Origin: Lycorma delicatula
Lineage: Eukaryota > Arthropoda > Insecta > Hemiptera > Fulgoridae
DNA: 64,000 bases
Reading direction: 5' to 3'
NCBI RefSeq assembly: GCF_047948215.1
Contig: NC_134457.1
Location: 88,856,898-88,920,897 of the forward strand
Shown here: one piece after another, positions 48,613-58,157 of the stretch
Layout of the letters: the number at the start of each line of letters is the position of its first letter
Numbering within the stretch: position 1 is the first letter of the stretch
Program-made: the position numbers and the translations under genes
The notes under the pieces: model-generated
Databases searched by the model: none
Told to the model about the DNA's origin: nothing
Seen by the model: the letters and a program-made list of their open reading frames with translations, nothing else

Positions 48613-48989
48613 TTTTTAAATCTCTTACTTTTCTTTTTTCTTTATTTCTTCTGTTACTATTTTGTTTTCTTTTTTTGAAGCTTATACTTCGTATAAATCT
48701 TTTTTATCTAGACTTTTTGATTCATTTTTTCTCGATTAATTATTAATTTTTTAAGTACGAGATTTCTATTTCTGCTTTGTTTAAACCTTTCTTAACTTTT
48801 TCACAATATGTGCTTTTAGGTTTTTTTTTTTATATAATAGGAGAATTTTGTTTGAAATTCTATAATCCATAAAATATATCTTATGAAAATATATCTCCTC
48901 TTGTGCATTATTTTTGTTGGTACAGCATTTTTTAAGGGCGGGTTTTTTTATCTGATAAATTAATTCACCAAAAAACTTGAGAAGCTTAA

Positions 48990-49097
48990 AAATGTAAATT
49001 TGTAGCGTGTGAAAAATGCCACGCCTGACCGGGGTTCGAACCCGGAATCTCTGAATTAAAGGCCGAGGCGCTAACCGCTCCACCAGGGAGATCGGTT
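48990..49097 (-). mobile_element. tRNA-derived SINE (family B), head
   Basis: On the minus strand: TCTCCCTGGTGGAGCGGTTA, then GCGCCTCGGCC (A-box region), ATTCCGGGTTCGAACCCCGG (B box) and TCAGGCGTGGCATTTTTCAC. This is the best-preserved tRNA-like head in the window. Acceptor-stem pairing and CCA-side structure are not present, so it is a SINE and not a tRNA gene. The 3' tail with CCTCTGAAGTAAT is missing here. Confidence 0.8.
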
Positions 49098-49997
49098 TTA
49101 TAAAATATATATATTAAATGTTTCGTTCTTTATAGGAACAAATATATTCTTTAAAAATTTATTTTCTTACTTTTTTATTTCTTTTAAAAGATCCGTGTTT
49201 GTCATAATCAAACATTCTGCAGCCTACAGAGCGAATTTGCATTTACAGAGATAGATTTTTAGTTGTATATTAAAAGTTAATTTATATTATTGATTTGTAG
49301 AATATTTTTTGTTTTCGTATGAAGTTATTTTCTAAGTTTTTCTTTCTCTTTCTGGGGTAGGAAAAATATATAGCTGTTTAAACACTAGTGTAGATTTTAA
49401 TACTGTACAATTTTTTCCTGTTATGCCTTTTGAGATAGTTTATTTACACATTCTAATATCTTGATAAATTATCTTGTCTTATTATTTTTTTTTTGTAAGT
49501 ATTTATTTTTATTTTGGAGATAAATAAAAACATTATTTTATTTTAATTAGTTGTATTTTTTAGCAAAAGAATTCTGTTGAATTGTATTAGAATATAAAAT
49601 TACTGATATTATTTTTACTTGAATTTTTTTCTGTATTTATAACATTTTCAAATTACAATAGTTTACACGTTTTTTTTTTTTTTTATTATAAATGATTTTT
49701 AAAGTTCTAAATGATTTTATTTTAAACCTTAAGATTCATTATTAATTAACTGAATATAAAATACTACATAATATTCTCAAGATTTACACTACACATAACA
49801 GTTTTTATCAATATAAATTAAGGCTTCTATTTGAATATTTGTAGAAATTATTAGATATAAAAAAATAGTCATAATTAAAGTATATTAAAAAAAATAAATA
49901 TGTAAGCTAATTAATACGTGACAACTCTGTTCATTAAATAGCACTAGAAACTGTGATATATTTGTGGTTATAACACAACAAATTTATTAAGCGGACG
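49098..49997. other. AT-rich non-coding
   Basis: Nothing recognised. Confidence 0.6.
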
Positions 49998-50290
49998 GCA
50001 AATCTTAAGTAAACAATTTCACTAAATCGCTGGTTAGGTCGTAGAGGAGTCATAGAATGACCTGCCAGGTCACCAGACCTGTCTCCTTTGGATTACTTTT
50101 TTTGGGAGTATCTGAAACATATGTTTACAAAACAAAACCTCCAGACATTGACTAATTGAAAATAAGAATAACTGACGAATCTGCTCGTAAACCACAAGAC
50201 ATGATACAAGTTAAAAACGGATATTACTTGAGGTTAGCACACTGCCAACTGTAGAGGGGAAGCATTTTGAACATGTATCGTAGAATTTAT
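49998..50290 (+). pseudogene. DUF4817/Tc3-like DDE transposase pseudogene (copy 3), C-terminus only
   Basis: Plus strand: RRGVIE, a stop in place of the expected Trp, PARSPDLSPLDYFFWEYLKH (third catalytic Asp in the SPDLSPLD box), then after a frameshift KTKPPDID-LKIRITDE and, later, QDMIQVKNGYYLRLAHCQ. This is the last quarter of the same transposase type as at 22.3 and 43.8 kb, but a different lineage (GVIEWPARSPDLSPLDYF subtype). The upstream part is missing. Confidence 0.75.
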
Positions 50291-50560
50291 GTTTTCAAAA
50301 TTTTTTTCATAAGTAATTTACGATCGAAAACATTTACTGAAAATTGTAAAATAAACATTGTAATATTTGAAGTAAATAATATCAGTTTATTTAGCCCTTT
50401 AATTTGTTGTTAATTATTAGTTATTATTTATTATTATCAATAGTATAGCACTGTTTAAAGTTTGTTATTGTATGCATTATCAATGTAAAATTGCAGTAAA
50501 AGTATTCATGTAGCGCGTTTTACTTCGTTTTATTATTAACACGATTTTTCCGTCATGCAG

Positions 50561-50586
50561 CTTTGAATGCTTCGAAGCATTCAAAG
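50561..50586. repeat. Perfect 26-bp palindrome
   Basis: CTTTGAATGCTTCGAAGCAT then TCAAAG is fully self-complementary. A partial third copy (GAAGCGTTCAAAG) follows at about 50593-50605. Confidence 0.85.
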
Positions 50587-50929
50587 TTGAAATGAAGCGT
50601 TCAAAGTTGCAATAACTCGATAACGAAGGCATTAACAAAAACGGGTTTCACCATTGTTTTTCTAACAAAATTTTAAATCAAAATCATATGTCATATGTTC
50701 ACCTTCCTGTTTAAAAAAAATTAAGTTTGATTCAATGTGACAGATTCTAGACGACAACGGACAAAAATTAAGAACCCACCATAATGCAGGTTTTTTTAGC
50801 TGTGTAGAACCCCATTTCCTTCTGTCTCCAAATTCCTTTCAGATGTATAATATAATGCTGTTTCCATAGTTAAATATCATCCTGTAAATATCATCTGTAC
50901 CGGTAAAGTAGCATATCCTTCTTTCTTTT

Positions 50930-51141
50930 TCCTGTTTAGACTCCGGTACTACCGTTTAGATAATACTTCAGAGGATGAATGAGAATGATATGTATGAGTG
51001 AGAATGAAGTGTAGTCTTGTACATTCTCAGTTCGACCATACCTGAGATGTGTGGTTAATTGAAACCCAACCACCAAAGAACACCGGTATCCACGATCTAG
51101 TATTCAAGTCCGTGTAAAAATAGCTGGCTTTACTAGGACTT
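50930..51141 (-). mobile_element. tRNA-derived SINE (family A), head lost in a foldback
   Basis: Minus strand: TAGTAAAGCCAGCTATTTTT, ACGGACTTGAATACTAGATC, CACCGGTTTC-free middle with GTTCTTTGGTGGTTGGGTTT, CAATTAACCACACATCTCAG, GAACTGAGAATGTACAAGAC, and the tail CATTCATCCTCTGAAGTATT with TACCGGAGTCTAAACAG. This is the best-preserved body and tail of the family. The tRNA head is replaced by an inverted copy of the SINE's own sequence (see the next feature). Confidence 0.85.
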
Positions 51142-51159
51142 GCCAGCTATTTTTACACG
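51111..51159. repeat. Perfect 18-bp hairpin made from SINE sequence
   Basis: CGTGTAAAAATAGCTGGC (51111-51128) pairs exactly with GCCAGCTATTTTTACACG (51142-51159) around a 13-base loop, TTTACTAGGACTT. Both arm and loop are SINE-body sequence, so the right arm is a snap-back copy. Confidence 0.9.
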
Positions 51160-51736
51160 TAGCATATCCTGACCGATTCATAATCAACGCCTAGTAAAAA
51201 CTACTGAAGATAAATTGATGAAAATTTGTATACACGTTTTTCTTATTGTATAAGTGCACACTAAGAAAGTATTTTTTTTAAATTACGCGTTAAAAGGATT
51301 AAAATGGAGTAACCATTAAATTTATTATTTTTTTTATTTCTAGGTAACAAATTTAGATATCAACTTGATTTTTGGTCTGTGTAATCTTCATGTGAATAAC
51401 TAAAAACCAATTTGTAGATTTTCTGAAATTCTATCCTGAAAGTAGTGATGAAAGGTAAAGAAATTATGAAAAGTGGTCGTAAATTTTTTCGATTTATGAC
51501 TATAATAAACGAAATATTCATTAGGTTTGGACTTATACATACTCATCAGGTAAACATCTAAAAAACCATTTTCGTTTTGTTTTTAAATTTTGATTGTTTA
51601 AGGTGTGCGACAGAGTACTGCGCGGCGGCTTAACCAACACACCTTCTGTCACTGTTACTATACGTGCCACGTGACTGGATGCATCTACCTTCGGTTACTT
51701 GAATAAAATCTTTATAATTAAAAAAAAAATTAGAAG

Positions 51737-51759
51737 CGAAGTACGGTGACCGTACTTCG
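51737..51759. repeat. Perfect 23-base palindrome
   Basis: CGAAGTACGGT, a central G, then ACCGTACTTCG. Lies at the left edge of the CpG-rich block. Confidence 0.85.
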
Positions 51760-52154
51760 GTTAAAATAGTAGTGTTTGTCGCTAGTAGTTTGTCGCTTTG
51801 ATTTGAATCGCTAGTAGTGTTTGTCGGGAGTGACAACAGAAATGCGGGTAAGGCACAATGAACCAATAGAATTGCAGTATTTCGGTCACGTGCCCCTTGT
51901 CACACCTATCCACCACCTTACAATATCTCTTTTTCCCTCTGGGAAATTTCCTTTTCCCACACAGTGTTACCAGTCATTATTTTTTTACACAATAGATATT
52001 ATTTAATTATTCAAATATTTCAAACGTTGATAGAACGGGACTACAGCTGTTGTTGTCGTTTGCTAAGATGTGACGTAATAGAACGGAGAGAGAATTAAAT
52101 AAATAAATAATATTTAAATTATTAAAAAAGTAACTGAAGTCCTGAACTTAGTGG

Positions 52155-52180
52155 CTTGGTAAGTCTCCCGACTTACCAAG
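52155..52180. repeat. Perfect 11-bp hairpin
   Basis: CTTGGTAAGTC (52155-52165), loop TCCC, then GACTTACCAAG (52170-52180). AGTCTCCCGACT is then repeated once more. It lies in the spacer of the inverted duplication. Confidence 0.85.
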
Positions 52181-52339
52181 TCTCCCGACTGTTAACCCGC
52201 GCCGACACGGTATCTCACAGACCGTCAAACCGAAATTTGTTGTACATAAGCCATGAAAAATACGAAAATAAAATTAAGTAAATGATTATATTTTAATAAA
52301 GTCACGCGCGCGTGTGGGAGTGTGAATAAGATACCTTAC

Positions 52340-52489
52340 CTGAAGACGATTCTGATCGTTGTGGGCTGCTGCACCGGGTGGCAGCAATTGAGGAAGAGAT
52401 GCTAGTCGAGATCTGGTCACGGACGCGCGGGACATGTACTGTCCTGCGAATACTGTCGGGCGATGAGGGCGTTGAGACCAATATTTCAC
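52340..52489 (-). CDS. Candidate 50-codon first coding exon, product unknown
   Basis: An ATG at 52489 opens a frame of exactly 50 codons that ends, in phase 0, at a consensus donor (CTTCAG then GTAAGG, intron side at 52339). Composition is far richer in GC than the flanks. The peptide starts MKYWSQRPHRPTVFAGQYMS and ends PGAAAHNDQNRLQ. It is Arg/Ser/Ala-rich with few acidic residues, so a mitochondrial or signal-like N-terminus is possible. A second Met at residue 19 could be the start. I do not recognise it. The CACGTG at 52544 and the YY1/E-box group near 52750 lie 55-270 bases upstream. No downstream exon was identified. It could also be a non-coding exon. Confidence 0.3.
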
Positions 52490-53106
52490 AACTTTATTTC
52501 ATTAGATGATTATTTGAATTACGTTAGCGATTTTTGTGTTCGGCACGTGGCAATGACAATTGAATAAATGTTAAATTTAAATATTACTTGTGCGTGCTAT
52601 TATCCACAAATGTAATAGTATTACAAATTATGAATGAATAATGTTAATAAAAATATAAATATATTATGATGGATAATATTTTAATTGGTAACATTGCGAG
52701 GGAAAAGGGAATTTTCCATAAGGAAAAAGGGAAATTTCAATATGGCGGGGCTGTCGTCACGTGAACAAAATACTGCAATCCTTTTGGTTCGTGGCGCCTT
52801 ATCGGTATTTCTATACTACTTTCGGATAAGTTCAAAATCGGGCAAAATATATTTTATCCATATGAAAGGTGGGTAATCAGCTATAACTAATATTTCTAAA
52901 ATGGAGGTCTACTATTTTGAAACCCGCATTCATGTAATCACTCAAAGTTTTGGGTCCTATATTGACCAAACAATTCTCTGAAGAAATTACAAAATACTGA
53001 TAAATAAATTGAACAAGCTTTAATTTTCATTTATCATTATTATTCTCACGATATGAATTTAATAAACACAGAAGGGCCCAGGGTGTGCCCAGCCCCCTGA
53101 TTTTAT

Positions 53107-53108
<2 letters not shown>

Positions 53109-53141
<33 letters not shown>
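53109..53141. repeat. (TA)n microsatellite at the left edge of a foldback
   Basis: Pure TA run of about 32 bases, directly abutting the element at 53141. A shorter TA run lies at its right edge. Confidence 0.95.
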
Positions 53142-53146
<5 letters not shown>

Positions 53147-53870
53147 GAGTGTTACTTTTTAATCGCTCCAGGCGATTTTCTCGTAAAATACCCTCAATAA
53201 GAAAATGACATAAACATAAGTTATCAGATTGGAGAGGGACAACTCATGGTGACCTTATATTTAATCTTGAATGTGACCTTGACCTTAATTCAAGATTAAC
53301 ACGATTTTTCAAATGGATTGACCTATTTTTTACCTCACCAATGAAAAGAGCAGAACAGTTTACATTGGAATATGTAGTCACACATATGACCTTGGACCTT
53401 TTTTGAAGGTCATACAGCTAGCCATCAAAGATAGTGTTATACAATAGTGTAAAGTCATTTTTTTTGCTCTTTCCCATAGTTTGCGAGATAAATGGCCTAG
53501 AATATAAATATTCCAGGAATACTGTATGATTTTCAAAAACGTGTTACTCATATAACACTATCGTCGTATATTAGTATCATTCATATAACACTATCTCTGA
53601 CGGTTAGCCGTATGACCTTCAAGAAAGGTCCTAACTTATACTTTTTTCTATGTATTCCAATGTAAAATCTTCTGCTCTTTTCTTCGCTAAGTCAAAAATT
53701 GGCTAATCCATTTGAAAAATCGTGTTAACTTGAAATAACGGTCAAGCTCAAGGACAAATCCAAGGTTACCATGAGTTGTCTTCCTCCAATTTGAGTAACT
53801 TTTGTTTAGGTCACTTTTTTTGTGCGTAGTTTACGAGAAAATCGTCTGGGGTGATTGCAGTGAAACACCA
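53141..53870. mobile_element. Foldback element, about 0.73 kb, arms near 310 bp
   Basis: The left arm (53141-53455) and the reverse complement of the right arm (about 53560-53870) align throughout. Shared words from the outside are: AGAGTGTTAC / GGTGTTTCAC, GGCGATTTTCTCGTAAA / GACGATTTTCTCGTAAA, CAACTCATGGT, TTAACACGATTTTTCAAATG plus GATT, GAAAAGAGCAGAA, TTACATTGGAATA, GAAGGTCATAC and GATAGTGTTATA. The element is flanked by TA repeats, compatible with TA target choice. No coding frame. The arms are diverged but less so than at 7.4 kb. Confidence 0.9.
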
Positions 53871-54506
53871 TATATATATTTTATATAGAATATTAATAAA
53901 ATACAGGAACATTGACATAACATTATAACAGTTAAACATAGAAAAAAAAATTGTAATTTAAACTTTTTTTCCTACTTGAAAACGATCTATTTTTCGGTAA
54001 GAGACCATTCACTATTTTAGGTATCCTATGAGGTATACTATTTTAGGCATCTCTAAATGTAAAAGGTATTATATTACGTCATTTTTATTAGGGTTGGGTA
54101 ACCAGATAGTTTTTACGTCAAATGGTTTTTTCAACGGCTTTTTTTAAAAAGGTGTGTCGCATCGCTACCTTTTCCTTTTAAACGTTTTGAGTTGCCCCCA
54201 TTGGGGAGGCTTGAAGATGTGGTGGTATTTATAAAAAAAATTATGGAGTAATTTTAATGCATTACGGTACTTTAATAGATAGAATTCTCATTGTATATTA
54301 ATTAATATTTTCTACTCATCAAACAATTAATTATAATCAACTTACTTTTTTATCAGTAACATTATGATAAAGATGAAAATAATCTGTTTCTATTTATATC
54401 ACTATTAATTTTCATTAAATAGTGAAAATTTAATGAAAATTTTCTTCTTTTTCTTCTTTTTTGCCTTTTATAAAATATGTATAATCCTACTTAAATATTT
54501 TTTTTT
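53871..54506. other. AT-rich non-coding
   Basis: Nothing recognised. Confidence 0.6.
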
Positions 54507-54597
54507 GTCTTCAGTCATTTGACTGGTTTGATGCAGCTCTCCAAGATTCCCTATCTAGTGCTAGTCGTTTCATTTCAGTATACCTTCTACATCCCAT
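54507..54597 (-). mobile_element. 3' terminal end of a non-LTR retrotransposon
   Basis: TCTTCAGTCATTTGACTGGT, then TTGATGCAGCTCTCCAAGAT, TCCCTATCTAGTGCTAGTCG and TTTCATTTCAGTATACC: I recognise this as a very common arthropod repeat that forms the extreme 3' end (minus orientation) of a non-LTR element with the VWSVALYGSETWT region, as at 39.75 kb. A T-run precedes it, i.e. a poly-A on the minus strand. The copy is truncated to about 90 bp. Confidence 0.7.
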
Positions 54598-56057
54598 ATT
54601 TAATAATAAATATTAAATATTTAATATGTTAAATTAATAGACTATGTCCTTCTCTAGGTCATTTTTTAGGCTTTATTAAAAAACGAGATTATTTCAAGTC
54701 CTAACGCCCTTTGAAAACTTCTTTAATAAGACAGCTTAAACCTGTTGGAATAAAAAGTTCTATTTATTTATATATTTCATAGTTTAAGCCATTCCAACAG
54801 CTTTTACTGGGTTGTTAAGTAAGTATATTGTTCAAAGTATAGCATCGTGTAACATAATCTTGGATTCTTTAAGACGTTTACCGAATGAAGCGCTACATTT
54901 TTACTATTTTTTATATAGTTAAATAGGTTCGATTCTAAAAACTAATATCATAAATGAAAGAAAATGGTAATTTATTCCGTAAATCAATCGATACGGTAAA
55001 ATCATTCAGTGTTCATCTGCTAATTTCAATATACTTTAATTTTTCAACCAGTTTATCTTCGTATTATATATGATTGCTAACAATCGATAATCCCATTTAT
55101 GGTTATATTTTTAAGTTATTCCCACATTATATTTTTAGCATACGTATTAGATAATATATAGAAGCTATTGCATACTCTAAAAAATCTTAAAGACCATCCA
55201 AAATATAAATACCGAAAAATAAAATAAGAAGGTAAAAAATAAAATGTAAATAAAAAAATTATAAGAACGTAAATTTAAAAATATACTAAACCTTTTAAAT
55301 ATTGTGCAACCCTGTTAAAAAATGCTTATTATGCCTACTTGACATTACGTTGAATGGAATTTTCATTTGCTAATGTTCTGTTGAAAGGCAAGCTGAAAGC
55401 GATTCATTTAATTTTAACCAAAATTTCAATATTTTTTATTAGGATCAGTCATGGGCATTATATTTTCTTAACAATTTTTTTAAATTTCTATTTTTTCCCG
55501 AATTCGTAATGGTTTACATAAAAAGTTAAAAAATTATATATACCGAGTTTTAATAAAATATAAAATCCTGTAAATAACTTTTCAACTGTTAAACAGGAAA
55601 AAATCAAATTAAGCAAATGCACGTACCTCGAAACGATCTGTTTTTTCTATATGAGACCAACACATCCTAAGCTCTCAATGGACAATTCAAAATATTTAAA
55701 AAACAAATTGTAGATTTGTAACAAGAACTTTAAAGAGCATTGAAAAAAAAAAACAAAAAAAAATATTGGCATAAAAATCTTGATGCTAAAACAACTCTAA
55801 TCAAAATTAAAAAATGTATTTTTTGCATTTAGTTAAAAAATTTTAAAGTTGTTTACAGTATACCTTAAATTGCTATACAACAATTAAAAATGAAAAAATA
55901 ATAAAATTTATGTAATAATCTTATCTCAAAACGATATATATCTCAATATGATATCAATATATGGGGAAGGTACTACAGATCATTTTTGAAACTACCTGTT
56001 AAAATATTAGATAGTCGCCATTTATCTTTGGGCTCTCTCTCTCTCTCTCTTTTATCT
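54598..56057. other. AT-rich non-coding
   Basis: Nothing recognised except a short (TC)n at 56035-56050. Confidence 0.6.
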
Positions 56058-56320
56058 GTTTAGCTCCGGAATCCCTGTAAGGTATTACTTCAGAGTATGT
56101 ATGAATATAAATAAAATATAATCTTGTACAGTCTCAGATCGACCATTTCTGAGGTATGGTTAATTGAAATCCAACCACAAAAGTACACTGGTGCCCACAA
56201 TCTAGTACTCAAATCCGTATAAAAGTAACTGCCTTTACTAGGATTTAAACCTTAGAACTTTCGACTTCGAAATCAACTGATTTGCGATGGCGAGTTAACG
56301 ACGAGACGAGCCCCGTGGGC
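56058..56320 (-). mobile_element. tRNA-derived SINE (family A), nearly complete
   Basis: Minus strand: a head with GTTAACTCGCCATCGCAAAT, then CAGTTGATTTCGAAGTCGAA, AGTTCTAAGGTTTAAATCCT (B box), AGTAAAGGCAGTTACTTTTA, ACGGATTTGAGTACTAGATT, GTACTTTTGTGGTTGGATTT, CAATTAACCATACCTCAG, GATCTGAGACTGTACAAGAT, and the tail ACTCTGAAGTAATACCTTAC with TTCCGGAGCTAAACAG. It shows the full layout from tRNA head to tail. Confidence 0.85.
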
Positions 56321-56977
56321 TATTTTGGTTTGGGCTATCGTAGTCTGAAGTTATTATGTAAAAGTTTGGTCTTTAAGTGCTCTTTAAAATAATGTTTGCA
56401 TCCTGTCTTTCCATTTTAATTTTGGAGTTCCTCAATGGAGTTTTGGGGGTGCGGTAGTGTCATACCAAAAATGGTGGCACAGATCGATTCTGCCTTCTGT
56501 GTTTAGTATATATATATATATATATTTAAGTTAAGAGATTTTGCTCTTTCTTTTTGGAATTATTTATTTCACCAGATCTTCTCCTGGTGAATTTAATGAA
56601 TTTAAATTCATTTTATTAAAACGTGAAATTTTACGTGGAGTTTTAACAGTATTTAAAACTAAATATTTAACAATATTACGGCTACTGTTAAAATCTATTG
56701 TTATACATTTGTAATATTTTTATCAATATAATATGTCACAGTTTAAAACATCTTTCTTTGTAAAAATATTTTCTCTCGTGTTTCTTTTGCTCTTGAAAAT
56801 GTTTTTATATAAAATAAATCTTGATGAAAAAGATTTTATAACTTAAATTTAAATCTTATTACTTAATATTTGGCGTAGGTGATCTTTTCCTAAATATTTT
56901 CCTTAGCCAAAAAATTTTATGTTAAAAAAAATTAATACATTTTTTAATCTAATTAAAAATAAAAACAATACTTTTAA
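56321..56977. other. AT-rich spacer downstream of the secreted-protein gene
   Basis: It contains a TA run (56507-56525) and minus-strand ATTAAA motifs (one at 56943-56948, about 30 bases after the stop codon of the gene) that could serve as a poly-A signal. Confidence 0.45.
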
Positions 56978-57601
56978 TTAAAATAAAGGTGTGTTTACCT
57001 TAAGATTCCTGTTTGTAATTTTTTTGGTAGTTACACAGGATGTTCTTTTTGAATGCGGTACAACTCTTGTTCTTCTTATGGTCTTAGGACTGCGTACCTT
57101 TTTATTTTTTATTTTACTACTCTCACTTTTACTATCATCTGAAGTTCTTTTTGAATGCGGTACAACTCTTGTTCTTGTTATGGTCTTTCGACCGCGTACC
57201 TTTTTTTTTTTTATTTTACTGCTGCTACTTTTACTATCATCTGAAGATAATCTTTTAGCAAAATGTTCACGAAGCTTTCTCTGCATTTTTATATTAAGCT
57301 TTGTTTTAAAATCGCTACTATCTATCGTATCGCTCGAAGGATATGTAACATCGGAACTCGTCGAAGAACTAGAAGTGCTATCAGAATCTGTAGAACTTTC
57401 AATTGCTGAAAAGGTTTCAAATGAACTGGTGTCTGCTGACGCTGATGATTTTGGTAATATTTTTGACGATGATGATGCTGAAAGATGTGATGAATCTTTT
57501 TTCTTTTTCCCAGAAATGCTGCTACTGCTACTTCTCTTTGCACAATAACCACCATAATTACACAAACTAGTTATAATTAAAATTAAAAATACAACTTTCA
57601 T
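56978..57601 (-). CDS. Secreted Ser/Lys-rich protein with tandem 34-residue repeats
   Basis: A single uninterrupted frame of 207 codons from the ATG at 57601 to the TAA at 56978-56980. I chose this start, and not the in-frame ATG 26 codons upstream, because it places a textbook signal peptide at the N-terminus (MKVVFLILIITSLCNYGGYC, cleavage probably after A21). Residues 22-100 are Ser/Thr/Asp-rich with runs of Ser, suited to O-glycosylation or phosphorylation. Residues 120-153 and 154-187 are two tandem 34-residue repeats, 29 of 34 positions identical, with an acidic SDDSKS start and a basic middle, ending RTRVVPHSKRT. No folded domain is recognisable, and it is probably disordered. Only two Cys remain in or after the signal. 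It could be a salivary, silk, eggshell or cuticle-associated protein; the sequence does not decide. A TATATATATA motif lies about 45-55 bases upstream of the ATG, and a CTGTTTTTTAG motif could end a 5' UTR intron. Confidence 0.65.
   Translation of the reverse strand: MKVVFLILIITSLCNYGGYCAKRSSSSSISGKKKKDSSHLSASSSSKILPKSSASADTSSFETFSAIESSTDSDSTSSSSTSSDVTYPSSDTIDSSDFKTKLNIKMQRKLREHFAKRLSSDDSKSSSSKIKKKKVRGRKTITRTRVVPHSKRTSDDSKSESSKIKNKKVRSPKTIRRTRVVPHSKRTSCVTTKKITNRNLKVNTPLF
57041..57244 (-). repeat. 102-bp tandem duplication within the secreted-protein gene
   Basis: Units 57143-57244 and 57041-57142 encode the two 34-residue repeats. Both begin at TCAGATGATAGTAAA on the coding strand. Nucleotide similarity is high outside the basic linker, which points to a recent duplication. 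Confidence 0.9.
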
Positions 57602-58157
57602 ACTTTTAATAACTAAAAAATTATTCTTATACCTAAAAAACAGATATATATATATTTTTAAATAACAGTTAAACCACATATAATAAATAACAGTATTTTA
57701 AGTATAACTGAACCTTTTCAATTATTTTCCACAATGTTATAAAAACTACCTATTTAACGAATAATAAATATAATTAATGTTATCATACGTAATTACTAAC
57801 ACTAAGTTCTAGATGATAAGAAAGTCAAAAAAGTAAACATGATAAAAATCAGATTATAATTAAATAATTGATAATAATAATAATGTTGATGATGAAAGAA
57901 CAATACTAAAATCGCTTCGTTATCTTTTATTATGTTTGAGTAACACTTTTAAAAATTTTTTAGTACCTTACCCTCATCATTGATAAAACTGTCTGCCTGA
58001 ACAAGTGCGTATCGTTAATGTTATTACTCCTGTTTCTTCCAGTCAACTCATTATAAAGTTGGTATTACTTCGTTGTACAGCATTTTACGTAGGTATATGC
58101 CTGATAATAGAAATATTAAAAATTATATAAGGTTACTTTCAATCCTGAGTTTATATA
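57602..58157. other. AT-rich upstream region of the secreted-protein gene
   Basis: Beyond the TA-rich promoter-like sequence at 57640-57660, nothing recognised. Confidence 0.5.

Larger units (their letters stand above)
51840..52815. repeat. Inverted duplication, arms about 140 bp, 700-bp spacer
   Basis: The minus strand of 51840-51985 and the plus strand of 52680-52815 share, in order, TGGTAACA, GGGAAAAGG, AATTTCC-like / AATTTTCC, GGGAAAAAG, CACGTGA, AAATACTGCAAT and TTGGTTC. Both arms contain the E-box and the CCAAT-like motif, so regulatory-looking sites are duplicated head to head. Confidence 0.75.
51600..52900. promoter_or_regulatory. CpG- and E-box-rich block, promoter-like
   Basis: GC and CpG content rise sharply over 1.3 kb. 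Four CACGTG E-boxes occur at 51668, 51887, 52544 and 52758; three of them have a TCAC or GTGAC extension. A CCAAT box lies at 51863-51867. AATATGGCGGGG at 52739-52750 fits the YY1 consensus AAnATGGCGG. An inverted duplication (51840-51985 against 52680-52815) encloses a candidate exon. This combination suits an insect promoter, but the duplication also suits a long-TIR mobile element. Nothing proves transcription. Confidence 0.4.

Noticed and set aside
48781..49083. 100-codon minus-strand frame
   Set aside because: Its N-terminus is translated SINE head and the rest is AT-rich noise.
48990..49097. Possible tRNA gene (A box and B box present)
   Set aside because: Head matches two other copies and runs into SINE body sequence. 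The acceptor stem does not close, so it is a SINE head.
56991..57548. 185-codon plus-strand frame with many Phe/Leu
   Set aside because: Exact antisense of the Ser/Lys-rich secreted protein. Ser and Lys codons read backwards as Leu/Phe-rich, so the frame is a shadow.
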